Shown here in pieces: positions 34,301 through 42,560 of a stretch of 64,000 nt of DNA. This stretch comes from Cliona cf. orientalis (Eukaryota; Porifera; Demospongiae; Clionaida; Clionaidae): contig OZ005690.1 of assembly GCA_963930775.1 (NCBI GenBank), positions 4,944,225 through 5,008,224 of the forward strand, given 5' to 3'. The stretch's first letter is position 1. Every line of letters starts with the position of its first letter. A program made the position numbers and the translations under genes. The notes under the pieces are model-generated. The model saw only the letters and a program-made list of their open reading frames with translations, was not told where the DNA came from and searched no databases.

Positions 34301-37300
34301 TATAAATAGAATCAAGGGCTTATCGTATGGGGGGTGGATAGTGTCAAAAGTACAGTCACTGTTTTGGAGGAGGGTGACTTCACTGAGGAGGGGGTAGTTT
34401 CAGTTGGAGGATACCACTTTTTGTGGAGGAGGGGTGCGTTTTGATCTCGAGGAGGGGGTCCAGCTCATCTGGAGTAGGAATCATACTTCGCTGGGGGAGG
34501 GGTGCATTTTGATCTCGAGGAGGGGTCTAGCTCATCTGGAGTAGGGGGTCATACTTCGCTGGAGGAGGGGTGTGTTTTGATCGCGAGGAGGGGATCATAC
34601 TTTCGCTGGACAAGGGGTACATTTTGATCTCGAGGGGTCTGCTACCTCCACTGGAGGAGGGGCATATTCGAAGCAATGGAGTGGAGCTAGCAGTTGCCGA
34701 TAGATGCCGCTTGAGTGTATTATAATTATGTGGGTGTGGCATATTTCGCGCATGCGCATAAAAATCCTCGCCTCACGTGGCACGGCCTTAGCCAGAGGAG
34801 GTAGGACACAGTTGACCTTTGGCTAATAGTTCACTAATTAAATCGCTAGTATAGGCTTTCGTGAAGGTTTTTAGAGGATATCGTTGCGATTTTCAAACTC
34901 AGCGCTATTGATTTAGTGGGGGAGCCCCTCTTAGTTAGCACTGTAGAGCAATTTTTAGGTCTTTGGAATGTTAATCAAAGTGGCTGATTAACATTCCAAA
35001 GACCTAAAATTGCTCTACAGTGCTAACTAAGAGGGGTTCCCCCACTAAATCAATAGCGCTGAGTTTGAAAATCGCAACGATATCCTCTAAAAATCTTCAC
35101 GAAAGCCTATGCTAGCGATTTAATTAGTGAACTATTAGCCAAAGGTCAAGCGTGTCCTACCTCCTCTGGGCCTTAGCCTCGTCCCCAGGCTCTCCCAGTT
35201 TTTAATGTTACACGCAAAAAATGGGAGGGCCTGGTACGCGAAGTCACGTGCATCGTGTCATGATGATCGATCGTGACGTGGCATGACGCGAACAAAAGTA
35301 GGTCGATCAAGGTCAACAAAACTGGGTCGTTTCTATGCTATCCATGCCTTCTATCAACTATAAACATACAGTTTGAGCCGATGAAGGATCACCTTTTACT
35401 CGTATGACAGCGGTATCTCTGTGTCTCTTATCATTTGCGAGCTGTAGCGCTCATAAGTCCGATGACCTTCGACCCGCGAGGTGTTGTGGACCTTCTCTCA
35501 CCTTCTCTCTCCATCACGTGACTTCGCGTACCAGGCCCTCCCCCTTTTCTGCGTGTAACATTGAAAACGTGGGAGTGGCCTGGGGACGAGGCTAGCACGG
35601 CCTGTGTGCTTTGAATTTGGCCAATTGGACGCCGGACGTGGCTGGGAAGCTAGTGGTGTGATTCTGGACTGCTGTAGATGTATTACCGGTGTCTCTTGTA
35701 ATTTTGTTCGTAGCACATACAATTATTAAACCTTTGTACGACAGGAGACACCACCAGCACATTTACACTAATCCATAACAACTCATTTTCAAGCGACTTG
35801 CTTCCCAGCACATGTTCCGTACCGTCATGGCACCAGCACAGCGCGAAGACTAAAAATTAATAATGTTAACGGATTTGCGCATGCGTAAAAAATGTGCCAC
35901 ACCCACAATATATTATAGGTATTCCGTTCAGTCCCCCAGCGAAGTATGACCCCCTACTCTGGATGCGCTAGACCCCTCCTCGAGATCAAAATCCATCCCT
36001 CCCCCAGCGAAGTATGATCCCCTACTCCGGATGCGCTAGACTCCCTCCTCGAGATCGAAACGCACTCCTCCACAAAAACTGGTATCCTCCAACAGAAAAG
36101 TACCCCCTCCAGTTGAAACCACCCCCCTCCTCAGTGAAGTCACCCTCCTCCAAAACAGTGACTGTACTTTTGACACTATCCACCCCCCATATTATCGAGC
36201 CGCCGTAGGCGGCGAGAGGGCATGTAACCCGCGTAGTGCTAACGTAGACAGCGAAATCCTAATTGTTACTAAAAATAGCAAAACGTTCAATGAACAAACT
36301 AGTATAGGCAACGTTTGTACCTGGTTTTATAGCGATCTACTTCCACGCTAAGCCTTTGTTGGCAGCACCGAAGATCCAGAAGGCAACACTAATCGTCGAG
36401 ACAAGTGAAAACGAGGCTATACTCGAGTTGATCAGAGACGGTGGCGGTGAAAAACAGCTCTGAGCTGACATCACACGCTGTATCAGACTAAGCTGGGGTC
36501 ATGAGACGTCGAAGGCCTTCATTCTAAGCTAGTCTTCAATACAACAAAACCAGAAGCTTACTCCATCGCTTCTGTCTCTGTCGTTGGGCGGTAAAGTGAA
36601 CGGGAGCTTTACACTGCTGGAGACTCACGGACTCAGCTCGATTTTGTTTCTGACACTTGGCAGCGTTGAGAACCGCCTGAAAGGACCGTGGTAGCCTCTC
36701 TTCTTTGTCAAATCTCGAAAAGAACGGGCTGATAAGCCATCAAACAAAATTTCATAGCTAGTCAAAAAATCTATTTTTAGTAACATGTTGGATTTCGCCG
36801 TCTACGTACGTTACATGCCCTCTCGCCGCCTACGGCGGCTCGATAAGCCCTTGATAGAATATTGTGAAAAGTGAATTAGAAGCTTACCGTCAACAAATGA
36901 CGCCAAATTGAAAAAAAGGAAAGTTTTCAGCGGATTCCATATGTTCCTATTTGTGTCTCCCCAAAATTAATGAATATAGTGCAAAGATTGAACAAAGACC
37001 TTTATCTGAGTTTAATGAGCCTACTATTTGGACAGTGCGGAGATCATTATGGTTTGCATTGAGTTTTCATGCAATTCTTGAACTGGGTGATATGGGTACT
37101 TGCCTTGCAAAGCATCAAAATTATTCGACTGTTAATACAGTATTATGAGCACCATAATAATAATTATATTCTCGGTACTCATAATAATTATGAAAATTAT
37201 TAATTAATTGCAGGGGCTACACCATTGACAATTTCAGGCAAATACCCTCATATTATGCTACACCATGGTGAAAACCATCACTATAGACCTAGCTGTTCCC

Positions 37301-40300
37301 GAGGGAGTGCATTTGGTGTCTTATGCCAGGGAGATACATCCAAGCCAAGAGAATGTAAGCACCTTGATGTTCGTCTTGTCAATGGAAGCAAGAAGACAGA
37401 AGGAAGACTCGAATTCTGTGCCTATGGCTACTGGTCTAATCTTTGCGATGACTACTCACCCTCCTTATCCTATTTGTTTGAGACAGGTAGCTAATGCGTG
37501 GCCTTTGAAAGCTTCAAACTTAATTTGTCGTAAACTTGGATTTCCAACTGAAGGTAGCTTGCTTCCACAATTCTGATTAACCTTTATTGCACAATAAAAT
37601 ACTAAATTCTTGTAGTGACGCTGTACAGATCGATTGGAACTCCATTTGGATCAAGTCCTTTATTGCTTCCAAGTGTTGGTATTCGTTGCCATGAAGTTTG
37701 TTGTTTTCCTGACATCCAGGATATAAGTGACTGCCAGATTGTTAACCAGTCCAACTTTTGTCCTATTAGTGACAGATATGGAATCTCATGTGGAGGTACT
37801 GATCTTGTGTGTCATACCATAATATTATTATGTGTGGGTCTAGAAATAGTGCACCTTAGACAACTACAGCTCTGTAGAACACATACTCCACGTGCTGTAT
37901 ATATCCGTATCCTTCAGTGCATCTATTTGCACACAGTGAGGGGGCATGGGCAAAAAATACATGAGGGTAGGGTTAACAGGCATGGCCAATATTATTAAAA
38001 ACACAGTGTTTGTGATACTCGTGGGCCATACCAAATGTTTTGAAGTATAATGAAGGAAAGGTTTAGTTTTATTGTGCTTACAAGGCACTCAGATGCTCAA
38101 GATCTGATCTGGCAATTTTTATGACAAAACCGATTGCGTTACCTCTAGTTCCCTTTGGTGATATTGTCATGCAGAAAGAGAGCAGTACAAAATAACAATC
38201 GAAGTTGATCCTGATCAAGAAAGCTACGATATTGGAACCCAAATAACCCTCAGATGTATTCTACCACCCTCACTTCAGAGTTCTCCTTTCGTAACAATTG
38301 ACTGGAAGACGACTGTTCCTAATATACTACCTTATGTTCCCCTACGCTATGGGCTTGACAGATCTAACATATCATTTATAATACCTGCCCATCATCCAAT
38401 GTCAGCTAACTATTACTGCTCTGTAAAAGCAGTGGAAAATCCCAATACTGAGGTGGTTAGACAAAGAATCAACATCAAGATTAAAGGTGGGATAAGAGTA
38501 ACAGCTAAGTAGAAATTTTTGTCAGAAGAATATTTTTGCCTACTTCACTACCTGCTGTCACTGGTGAAATTTAATTTTGTCCTCTACTAAATGATTGTAG
38601 ATAGGATATGGGGACCTTTACTGCATTGGTGAAATTATTCTGGCAAAAATTTCCACATATTATAGTATTATGCTACATGGCATTGTATGATACATCAACA
38701 AAAAGTAGTGGTTTTTCCTCCGTATTACATGTATGAATTGATATGATGACTGCTTTTAGCTTTACTTCAAAGGAGCAATATTGATGAACATATCGAAGTT
38801 GAGGAAGAAGGCAGTGTGCGCCTCCAGGTTGAGACACCCAATATCACCAATGTTACTAGATTGCTCTCTGAATTAACATGGTATCATAATGGAACAATCA
38901 TTCTATCTGACCCCAATCCAGACAATCGGAGGATCACTTTCAGTGATGACAAGAAAACACTCATAATTTCTAATTTTTCATCTACCGATGCTGGAGTATA
39001 CAAAGTTCAATTCAACAAAATTGATGTGCAGCCTTACAATCAAACTTGCAATGATGAAGTTATTTCTCTCCTCAGAGGCTACCCAATCCTTGCGCCTGCT
39101 GTATACTGTATCAATGTTAATCCCTGTACTAGTGAAGATTCTACAACTAGACAAGTTCAAAGAGTTAATGTACGTCGACTGAACTTTAATTTAAGAGATG
39201 GATTGACATTAGTGGCAGGTGGAATAGCCAATAACGCTGAAGAATTTGAGCATTTGTCTCTCAAATGGTACATAAATGGAAGATATATTTACTTTCCAAA
39301 TTATGATTATCAGCTAACTTTAAGGCAAAGACAATATCCAACTGTCAGTCAAGAGCTGCAAGTTATTAATAATGATTATTATAATTCAGATTCTGAAGTA
39401 GGTTTTGAAGAGACAGGGAGATACGAAGTGGCATTGACTATTTATATTTATGATCCTGACTCAAAATGCCAGGTCTATTATGGCCAATTACTTGCACCTT
39501 ATAGAGCCAGATATCGTGATTATGATTATGAAGTGCCACTTTCCTGGGGATATATTGATGTCAGCTATCACAAAAGTAAGCATTTAATAACTTGAAGAAT
39601 GTATAGTATAATATGACATTGTATAGATGTGGACTTCTACTTTAACACTGATAAGAACACTACTACTCGGGATGAAGGTGCTACTCTTACCTGCCGAGCT
39701 AGCATTGGATTTCCTCCATTTTCCAAGCTCACTCTCATTAAGAACCAACAGACAGTGGCCAACTCATTGAATGGAATGCTACAGATAAACACAAAGAGTG
39801 TCCATGCAAATCCTTTTGGATCGTATATCTGTCAGTTAAATGCCTCTGGGGAGATATTTGAGGAATCGACACTTGTGAAAGAACAAGGTTCATGCTTGCT
39901 CAGTTGTGAAATAAAATAGCTTGATAATATTATTGTATGCATGTGCATTATTTAGCTATTTTAACATTAAATTTTCAGTGAATTTTAGGGTGGCGATTGA
40001 GTTCGATAGTCAAATGGAAAGAATTTGTGATAATTCAACCGTAAGTTCAATTTAGTTATTGGGGAAATATCCCTGAAAATTAATTGCACTATGAATTTTT
40101 GATAATTGCACAGGAATTTATAGAACAAGCATTATTCTCAAAAATCAGTACAGAATGTTGCTGCAACTTCAGCAGAGATGACTTCATTGATTCGAGCACT
40201 GACTGCGAAGACAGTGGCAAACTTACATACACATCAACCATAGAATATTCAAACAATGAAGGTTCTGAAACTGCTTCTATCATCTTTGACAGACTCACTA

Positions 40301-42252
40301 ATCAAGTCCCCTTCTCTTTGGTGGTGGAAGGAATGCTAGTTGGAGTTGTAGCAGTGGATTGCACCAGTTGTAGAAGTTCCCTACAGTCTGACGATACTAA
40401 TAACTCTTTCTCCCCAGCAGCTATGAGTGGCTTGTTCATTGGTGGTTTTGCCACTGGTGCATTCATCGTTCTCATCGCCGTTGTCGTCGTGATAATTGTT
40501 ATGTGAGTGACTAGCTAAATTTGCTGTCATGATCATAGAGTCAGTAGACTCTATAAGTAGGGATGGTCCGGATATGCCATATGTGAAATACATTACAAAA
40601 ACGTTAATAACTCAAAGTAACTTAAACTTTAAGATTTATAACTTACATATTCACAATCTACGCCAGAATACTTATCTATCTAGCTCCAACACATTCATGG
40701 AAATGATCAGGTATGCCTGAGCCAGCTGTGTAAAAAATAGCCAATTATTATTCTTTCTTTCATTCTTTTTCATTACTAACTCAAGACTCACTGGACAGCT
40801 CACCTTACTTCTCATAATAATTATAAATCCATTCCATTTTGTAGCACGCAGGGCAGTATCACACTAGTTTTTATTATCATGACAATTACGTAATGGTGAG
40901 TTTGAACAGTGCATTCGACGATTGGGTGTGTCATATACGCCATTTTGTCACATAATGTGCATGCTCATAATACGTTACCATGGTGAAGTCATGTGACAGG
41001 ATTTCGTTGGAGTGCGTGCTGGTGCCGTGCACCACCACATCGATCACGCGGGCGCGGCCGCAGACCTAACAGAAGCCCGAGAACGTGCTATAGGTAGCAA
41101 TTCTGGACGCCTAATTTTTCGGCTCGATGGTGCAAACTGGTGGCAATAGCAATTTACATGGTTAAAGTATCGATAGCTTCCAGTCGGTGAGGCCTATTCA
41201 GCGATACGTGTTTTTGTTGAAAGGTTGAAGTGTGCCCGATTTACGTGCCGATTATTGTTTTTCCATACATTTTTCCATAGAGCTGAAACGTGTGCAAGGC
41301 GTGTACTCAACCGATTTGCTTGTTTCGAGGCTTAAATGAAAGAGAATTTTCAAGCTTTCTTGAGGTTTTTATTTTTGTTGTCAATACCCTCCATTGCTAA
41401 GTTATAATGCGCCTAGGTCGATCATCCGGAATCACTACTATAGGCTATGAAATCAAACACTTATTGAGCGAACCTTTTTATAAAAACTAGTAAGTTTATT
41501 ATTGATAGCAGCTTCTCTGGGTCTGGGAACGAGGCTAGTCACTGAGCTGACTGTTTATATGCCGAGATATAGAGCTCGCCTATATGGTGGCTGCAGTACA
41601 CTATAAAATTTAATGACGACATACTGAGGGGCGTGGCAACGACTCGCATGCGCTCATCTTTGGCTCATCCTGTGCCATTGCACCATTTAAAATGAAGTTA
41701 GCAGTTAATGAGATATTATAGGTAGCATTGATGAATTGCACTAAAGAGGAATAAAAAAGAACAGAAACAAGTTTAAAAACAATGAAATTGAAAGATGAAG
41801 TAGGGATGGGAGGACCAAAACAAGATTTGTAGGGATAATCACGTCCACTATACATCCCTACGCTTGCATGCTTTTTGAGTAGGTGCAGGAATAAATTAAC
41901 CAGGCAGTAATGCGATAGTTAATCCCCCCATGCATGCACCCCTGCAAGCCATGACTTGATAACATGAATTTCTCTCACTGAGTTAAGGATAGCACCAATG
42001 AATCACCATCAACAGGCACATGATAATCAAGAAAAGCAAGCGTAGGGATGTATAGTAGACATGATTATCCCTACAATATATACTTTTTGGCCCTCCCGTC
42101 CATACTTCATTTTTCAGTTTCATTATACTTGTTACTATAGAATCAGAGCAAACAAGCATCGTCATCCAAATGCCAAGGAGAGTATGCCAGATGAAAGTGA
42201 GAAGACTTCTAATGAGTACGCTCTTGTAGCCCAGTGTTCCAAGGTTGACTGA
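22292..42252 (+). CDS. Gene B: SRCR-Ig single-pass receptor, full-length locus (19 exons), possibly frame-disrupted
   Basis: Exons: 22292-22355, 23376-23594, 23792-23993, 24069-24224, 24884-25057, 25318-25482, 25957-26127, 28542-28709, 30381-30551, 32311-32460, 32764-33132, 37214-37553, 37616-37795, 38175-38486, 38760-39575, 39627-39887, 39979-40040, 40114-40502, 42141-42252. Order: signal peptide ([20 protein letters not shown]), seven SRCR domains each split by a phase-1 intron, about four Ig-like domains, Cys-rich juxtamembrane domain, TM, 36-residue tail. About 1490 codons. Two problems: exon 2 with its obvious donor ends in phase 1 while exon 3 reads only from phase 0 (shared with gene C), and exon 12 is 7 bases longer than in A and shifts frame. 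An LTR retrotransposon follows the stop by 23 bases. Role inferred: cell-surface recognition/scavenger receptor. Confidence 0.85.
23376..25057 (+). other. Gene B SRCR 1-2 (exons 2-5)
   Basis: SRCR1: exon 2 ([48 protein letters not shown]) plus exon 3 ([25 protein letters not shown]). SRCR2: exon 4 ([35 protein letters not shown]) plus exon 5 ([23 protein letters not shown] motif, AGVQCAG). Exon 2 and exon 3 do not join in frame with the canonical donor GTATCA at 23595. A donor at 23612 (GTAGTG) would restore the frame and add VLL-type residues. Confidence 0.75.
24262..24840. repeat. R3 dispersed GC-rich intronic repeat, copy 1
   Basis: A ~580-bp sequence in gene B intron 4 running from GCGACAATTGTCC through GTCCGTGTCAT, a GGGCGGAGAGAATGTCCGC hairpin, AGGCCTGCTAAGTGGG and AACGTTCAAGCAGAACGAGA to CACATTATCCCATGATTGTG. 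Other copies: 29680-30235 and 54915-55503. Richer in G+C than the surrounding intron and able to form several short hairpins. No ORF. Identity unknown. Confidence 0.65.
26161..27745. mobile_element. R4 composite element, copy 1 (gene B intron 7)
   Basis: Starts AGAGTCGGTAGACTCTGTAA followed by AGTAGGGATGG, has a middle with ATGTGCATGCTCATAATGCG, and ends in a palindrome: 27345-27482 pairs with 27612-27745 (CATCCCTACGCTTGCTTTTT against AAAAAGCAAGCGTAGGGATG). Copies at 40536-42135 and from 62337 to the window end sit in other introns. A smaller MITE is nested at about 26206-26435. No transposase seen. Confidence 0.65.
26206..26435. mobile_element. MITE nested in R4 copy 1
   Basis: CATAATATGAAGGGCCGAGA, followed by GCCATAGTGGGCTAACCC, is matched in reverse complement by GGGTTAGCCCACTATGGCTC and the sequence ending CCCTTCATATTATG. 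The other R4 copies run straight across this point (TGCCATATGTGAAATACATTA at 40576), giving an empty site. Confidence 0.7.
28082..28495 (+). mobile_element. R1 element, TACCCC...GGGGTA family (gene B intron 7)
   Basis: Left end TTACCCCACGCGCATGCGCA, then AATCGGTTTGT and AAAATCGCCACATCTCGAG. Right end GCGCGCAGGGTATGTGCTCT and GGAGCTCTAGTTG. The termini TACCCCRCGCGC and GCGCGCRGGGTA are inverted repeats. Other copies: 47313-47957, 60452-61141, plus reverse copies in gene A and B introns. Confidence 0.65.
29680..30235. repeat. R3 dispersed repeat, copy 2
   Basis: Same sequence family as 24262-24840 (GAGCGATAATTTTCTTATAT, GTCCGCACTACAAGGCTCAG, AGAACGTCACCATTGCACAC), but here in gene B intron 8. 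Gene C intron 8 (58636-59559) has no copy. So the family has moved independently of the gene duplication. Confidence 0.6.
30728..32051. mobile_element. hAT-like non-autonomous element, CAGTGGCGGATCCAGGG
   Basis: CAGTGGCGGATCCAGGG at the left pairs with CCCTGGATTCGCCACTG at the right. TACTT flanks both ends (30722-30727 region and 32052-32056). The same intron of gene A (about 4400-4420) is uninterrupted. The interior is GC-rich with many ACGCCC motifs and a T run near 31672-31692. The 207-residue frame at 31048-31671 is basic, Pro/His-rich and resembles no transposase; I treat it as chance. Confidence 0.65.
32311..33132 (+). other. Gene B exons 10-11: SRCR5 and start of SRCR6
   Basis: Exon 10 encodes a short N-terminal half ([31 protein letters not shown]). 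Exon 11 joins its C-terminal half to the next N-terminal half ([31 protein letters not shown]). The Cys that A has in EQCSVLDVVC is Tyr here, removing one expected half-cystine of SRCR5. Confidence 0.8.
34784..35177. repeat. Near-perfect 190-bp-arm palindrome
   Basis: The arm 34784-34978 is matched by 34985-35177 with only a few mismatches and an ~6-base loop around AAAGTGG. Blocks include CTCTACAGTGCTAACTAAGA and its complement. Such a structure is a strong cruciform or hairpin candidate and is often unstable in cloning. Confidence 0.85.
35174..35594. mobile_element. MITE, AGCCTCGTCCCCAGGC family
   Basis: GCCTCGTCCCCAGGCTCTCC at the left pairs with a right end reading GGCCTGGGGACGAGGC, with CACGTGACTTCGCGTACCAGG inside both arms. 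Relatives: 62486-62876 (full) and fragments near 6005 and 14300. It interrupts the GGCCTTAGCC/CACGGCC flank of the palindrome. Confidence 0.7.
36192..36846. mobile_element. 655-bp TIR element, TTATCGAGCCGCC termini
   Basis: TTATCGAGCCGCCGTAGGCG and its GCGAGAGGGCATGTAAC extension are matched in reverse at 36810-36846 (CTCTCGCCGCCTACGGCGG). It splits the right end of the foldback at 34312-36854; the left end of that element gives the uninterrupted sequence. No ORF of note. Confidence 0.7.
37214..37795 (+). other. Gene B exons 12-13: SRCR6-7 with a frameshift
   Basis: Exon 12 begins like A ([20 protein letters not shown]). After SNLCDD the reading frame runs into a stop just after ETGS (about 37494), while the conserved ending [12 protein letters not shown] is in another frame. 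Against A the exon is 7 bases longer (340 versus 333): 3 bases earlier plus about 4 near GGTAGCTAATGCG. Exon 13 ([34 protein letters not shown]) is open and phase-compatible with the second frame. Confidence 0.8.
38175..39887 (+). other. Gene B Ig-like exons 14-16
   Basis: Exon 14 (38175-38486): Ig domain with [18 protein letters not shown] and SANYYCSV. Exon 15 (38760-39575, 272 residues): Ig core ([21 protein letters not shown]), then a second Cys-bearing domain. Exon 16 (39627-39887): Ig domain ([30 protein letters not shown]). Phases 1-1 throughout. The second half of exon 15 is the most divergent protein segment relative to A. Confidence 0.8.
39979..42252 (+). other. Gene B juxtamembrane, TM and tail exons 17-19
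   Basis: Exons 17 (39979-40040) and 18 (40114-40502) encode the Cys domain ([20 protein letters not shown]) and TM ([20 protein letters not shown]). Exon 19 (42141-42252) encodes the tail ending [13 protein letters not shown]. Phases are 0 then 2, as in A. The last intron is 1.64 kb because an R4 element has landed in it; in A it is 65 bases. Confidence 0.82.
40536..42135. mobile_element. R4 composite element, copy 2 (gene B last intron)
   Basis: Starts AGAGTCAGTAGACTCTATAA and ends with a palindrome: about 41760-41870 pairs with 42030-42125 (ACATCCCTACGCTTGC against GCAAGCGTAGGGATGT). Comparison with gene A and with 17653-17705 shows the empty site (GCTGTCAC/TATAGAATC), so the boundaries are well placed to within a few bases. 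Confidence 0.7.
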
Positions 42253-42275
42253 GAAAGATAAACAATTAAAGAATG

Positions 42276-42469
42276 TGTAGGAAACCAGAACTGAACTATG
42301 AACTAACTATGATGTCATCGGTTATAGATAGCTATATATTGTAATGTATCACATGATTAGATAGCTATATATGGTATTGTATCACATGATCTATTGCTTT
42401 GTGTATCATGTGCTCAGTGTTGTTTAATAATATGCTAGTATATACTTTGAGAGATTGAGCTATTCTACA
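42276..42469 (+). repeat. 5' LTR
   Basis: 194 bp, beginning TGTAGG and ending CTACA, so the ends are the usual TG...CA with a 5-bp inverted terminus. I compared it by eye with 46624-46817 and found no difference. It contains two nearly identical TAGATAGCTATATATTG / GGT stretches with ATGTATCACATGAT, which could hold the promoter, but no TATA box is assigned. Confidence 0.95.
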
Positions 42470-42486
42470 TGGCGCTGTGAACAGCT
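42470..42486 (+). other. Primer binding site
   Basis: TGGCGCTGTGAACAGCT follows the LTR without a gap. TGG at its start matches the complement of a tRNA CCA end, as expected for a tRNA-primed minus-strand start. The tRNA species was not identified. Confidence 0.75.
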
Positions 42487-42560
42487 AAAGAACATAGAAC
42501 CATCACGAAAAGACATCCAAAGTAATCAAAGAATCTCCAGAGCGGAACCCCGTCTCAGAC

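Larger units (their letters stand above)
34312..36854. mobile_element. Nested foldback element with TCAAGGGCTTATCG ends
   Basis: Termini TCAAGGGCTTATCG and CGATAAGCCCTTGA. The arms carry repeated GGAGGGGTGCATTTTGATCTC-type units on the left (about 34340-34640) and their complements on the right (about 35930-36190). The centre is a near-perfect palindrome (34784-35177, arms of ~190 bp). Two younger elements sit inside: 35174-35594 and 36192-36846. Confidence 0.7.
33133..37213. other. Gene B intron 11, filled by a nested foldback
   Basis: A 4.1-kb intron without a gene. The first part matches gene A intron 5 in pieces. The 34312-36854 segment is a nested set of inverted repeats and MITEs described separately. 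The last ~300 bases again match gene A, including the AATTGCAG acceptor. Confidence 0.6.
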
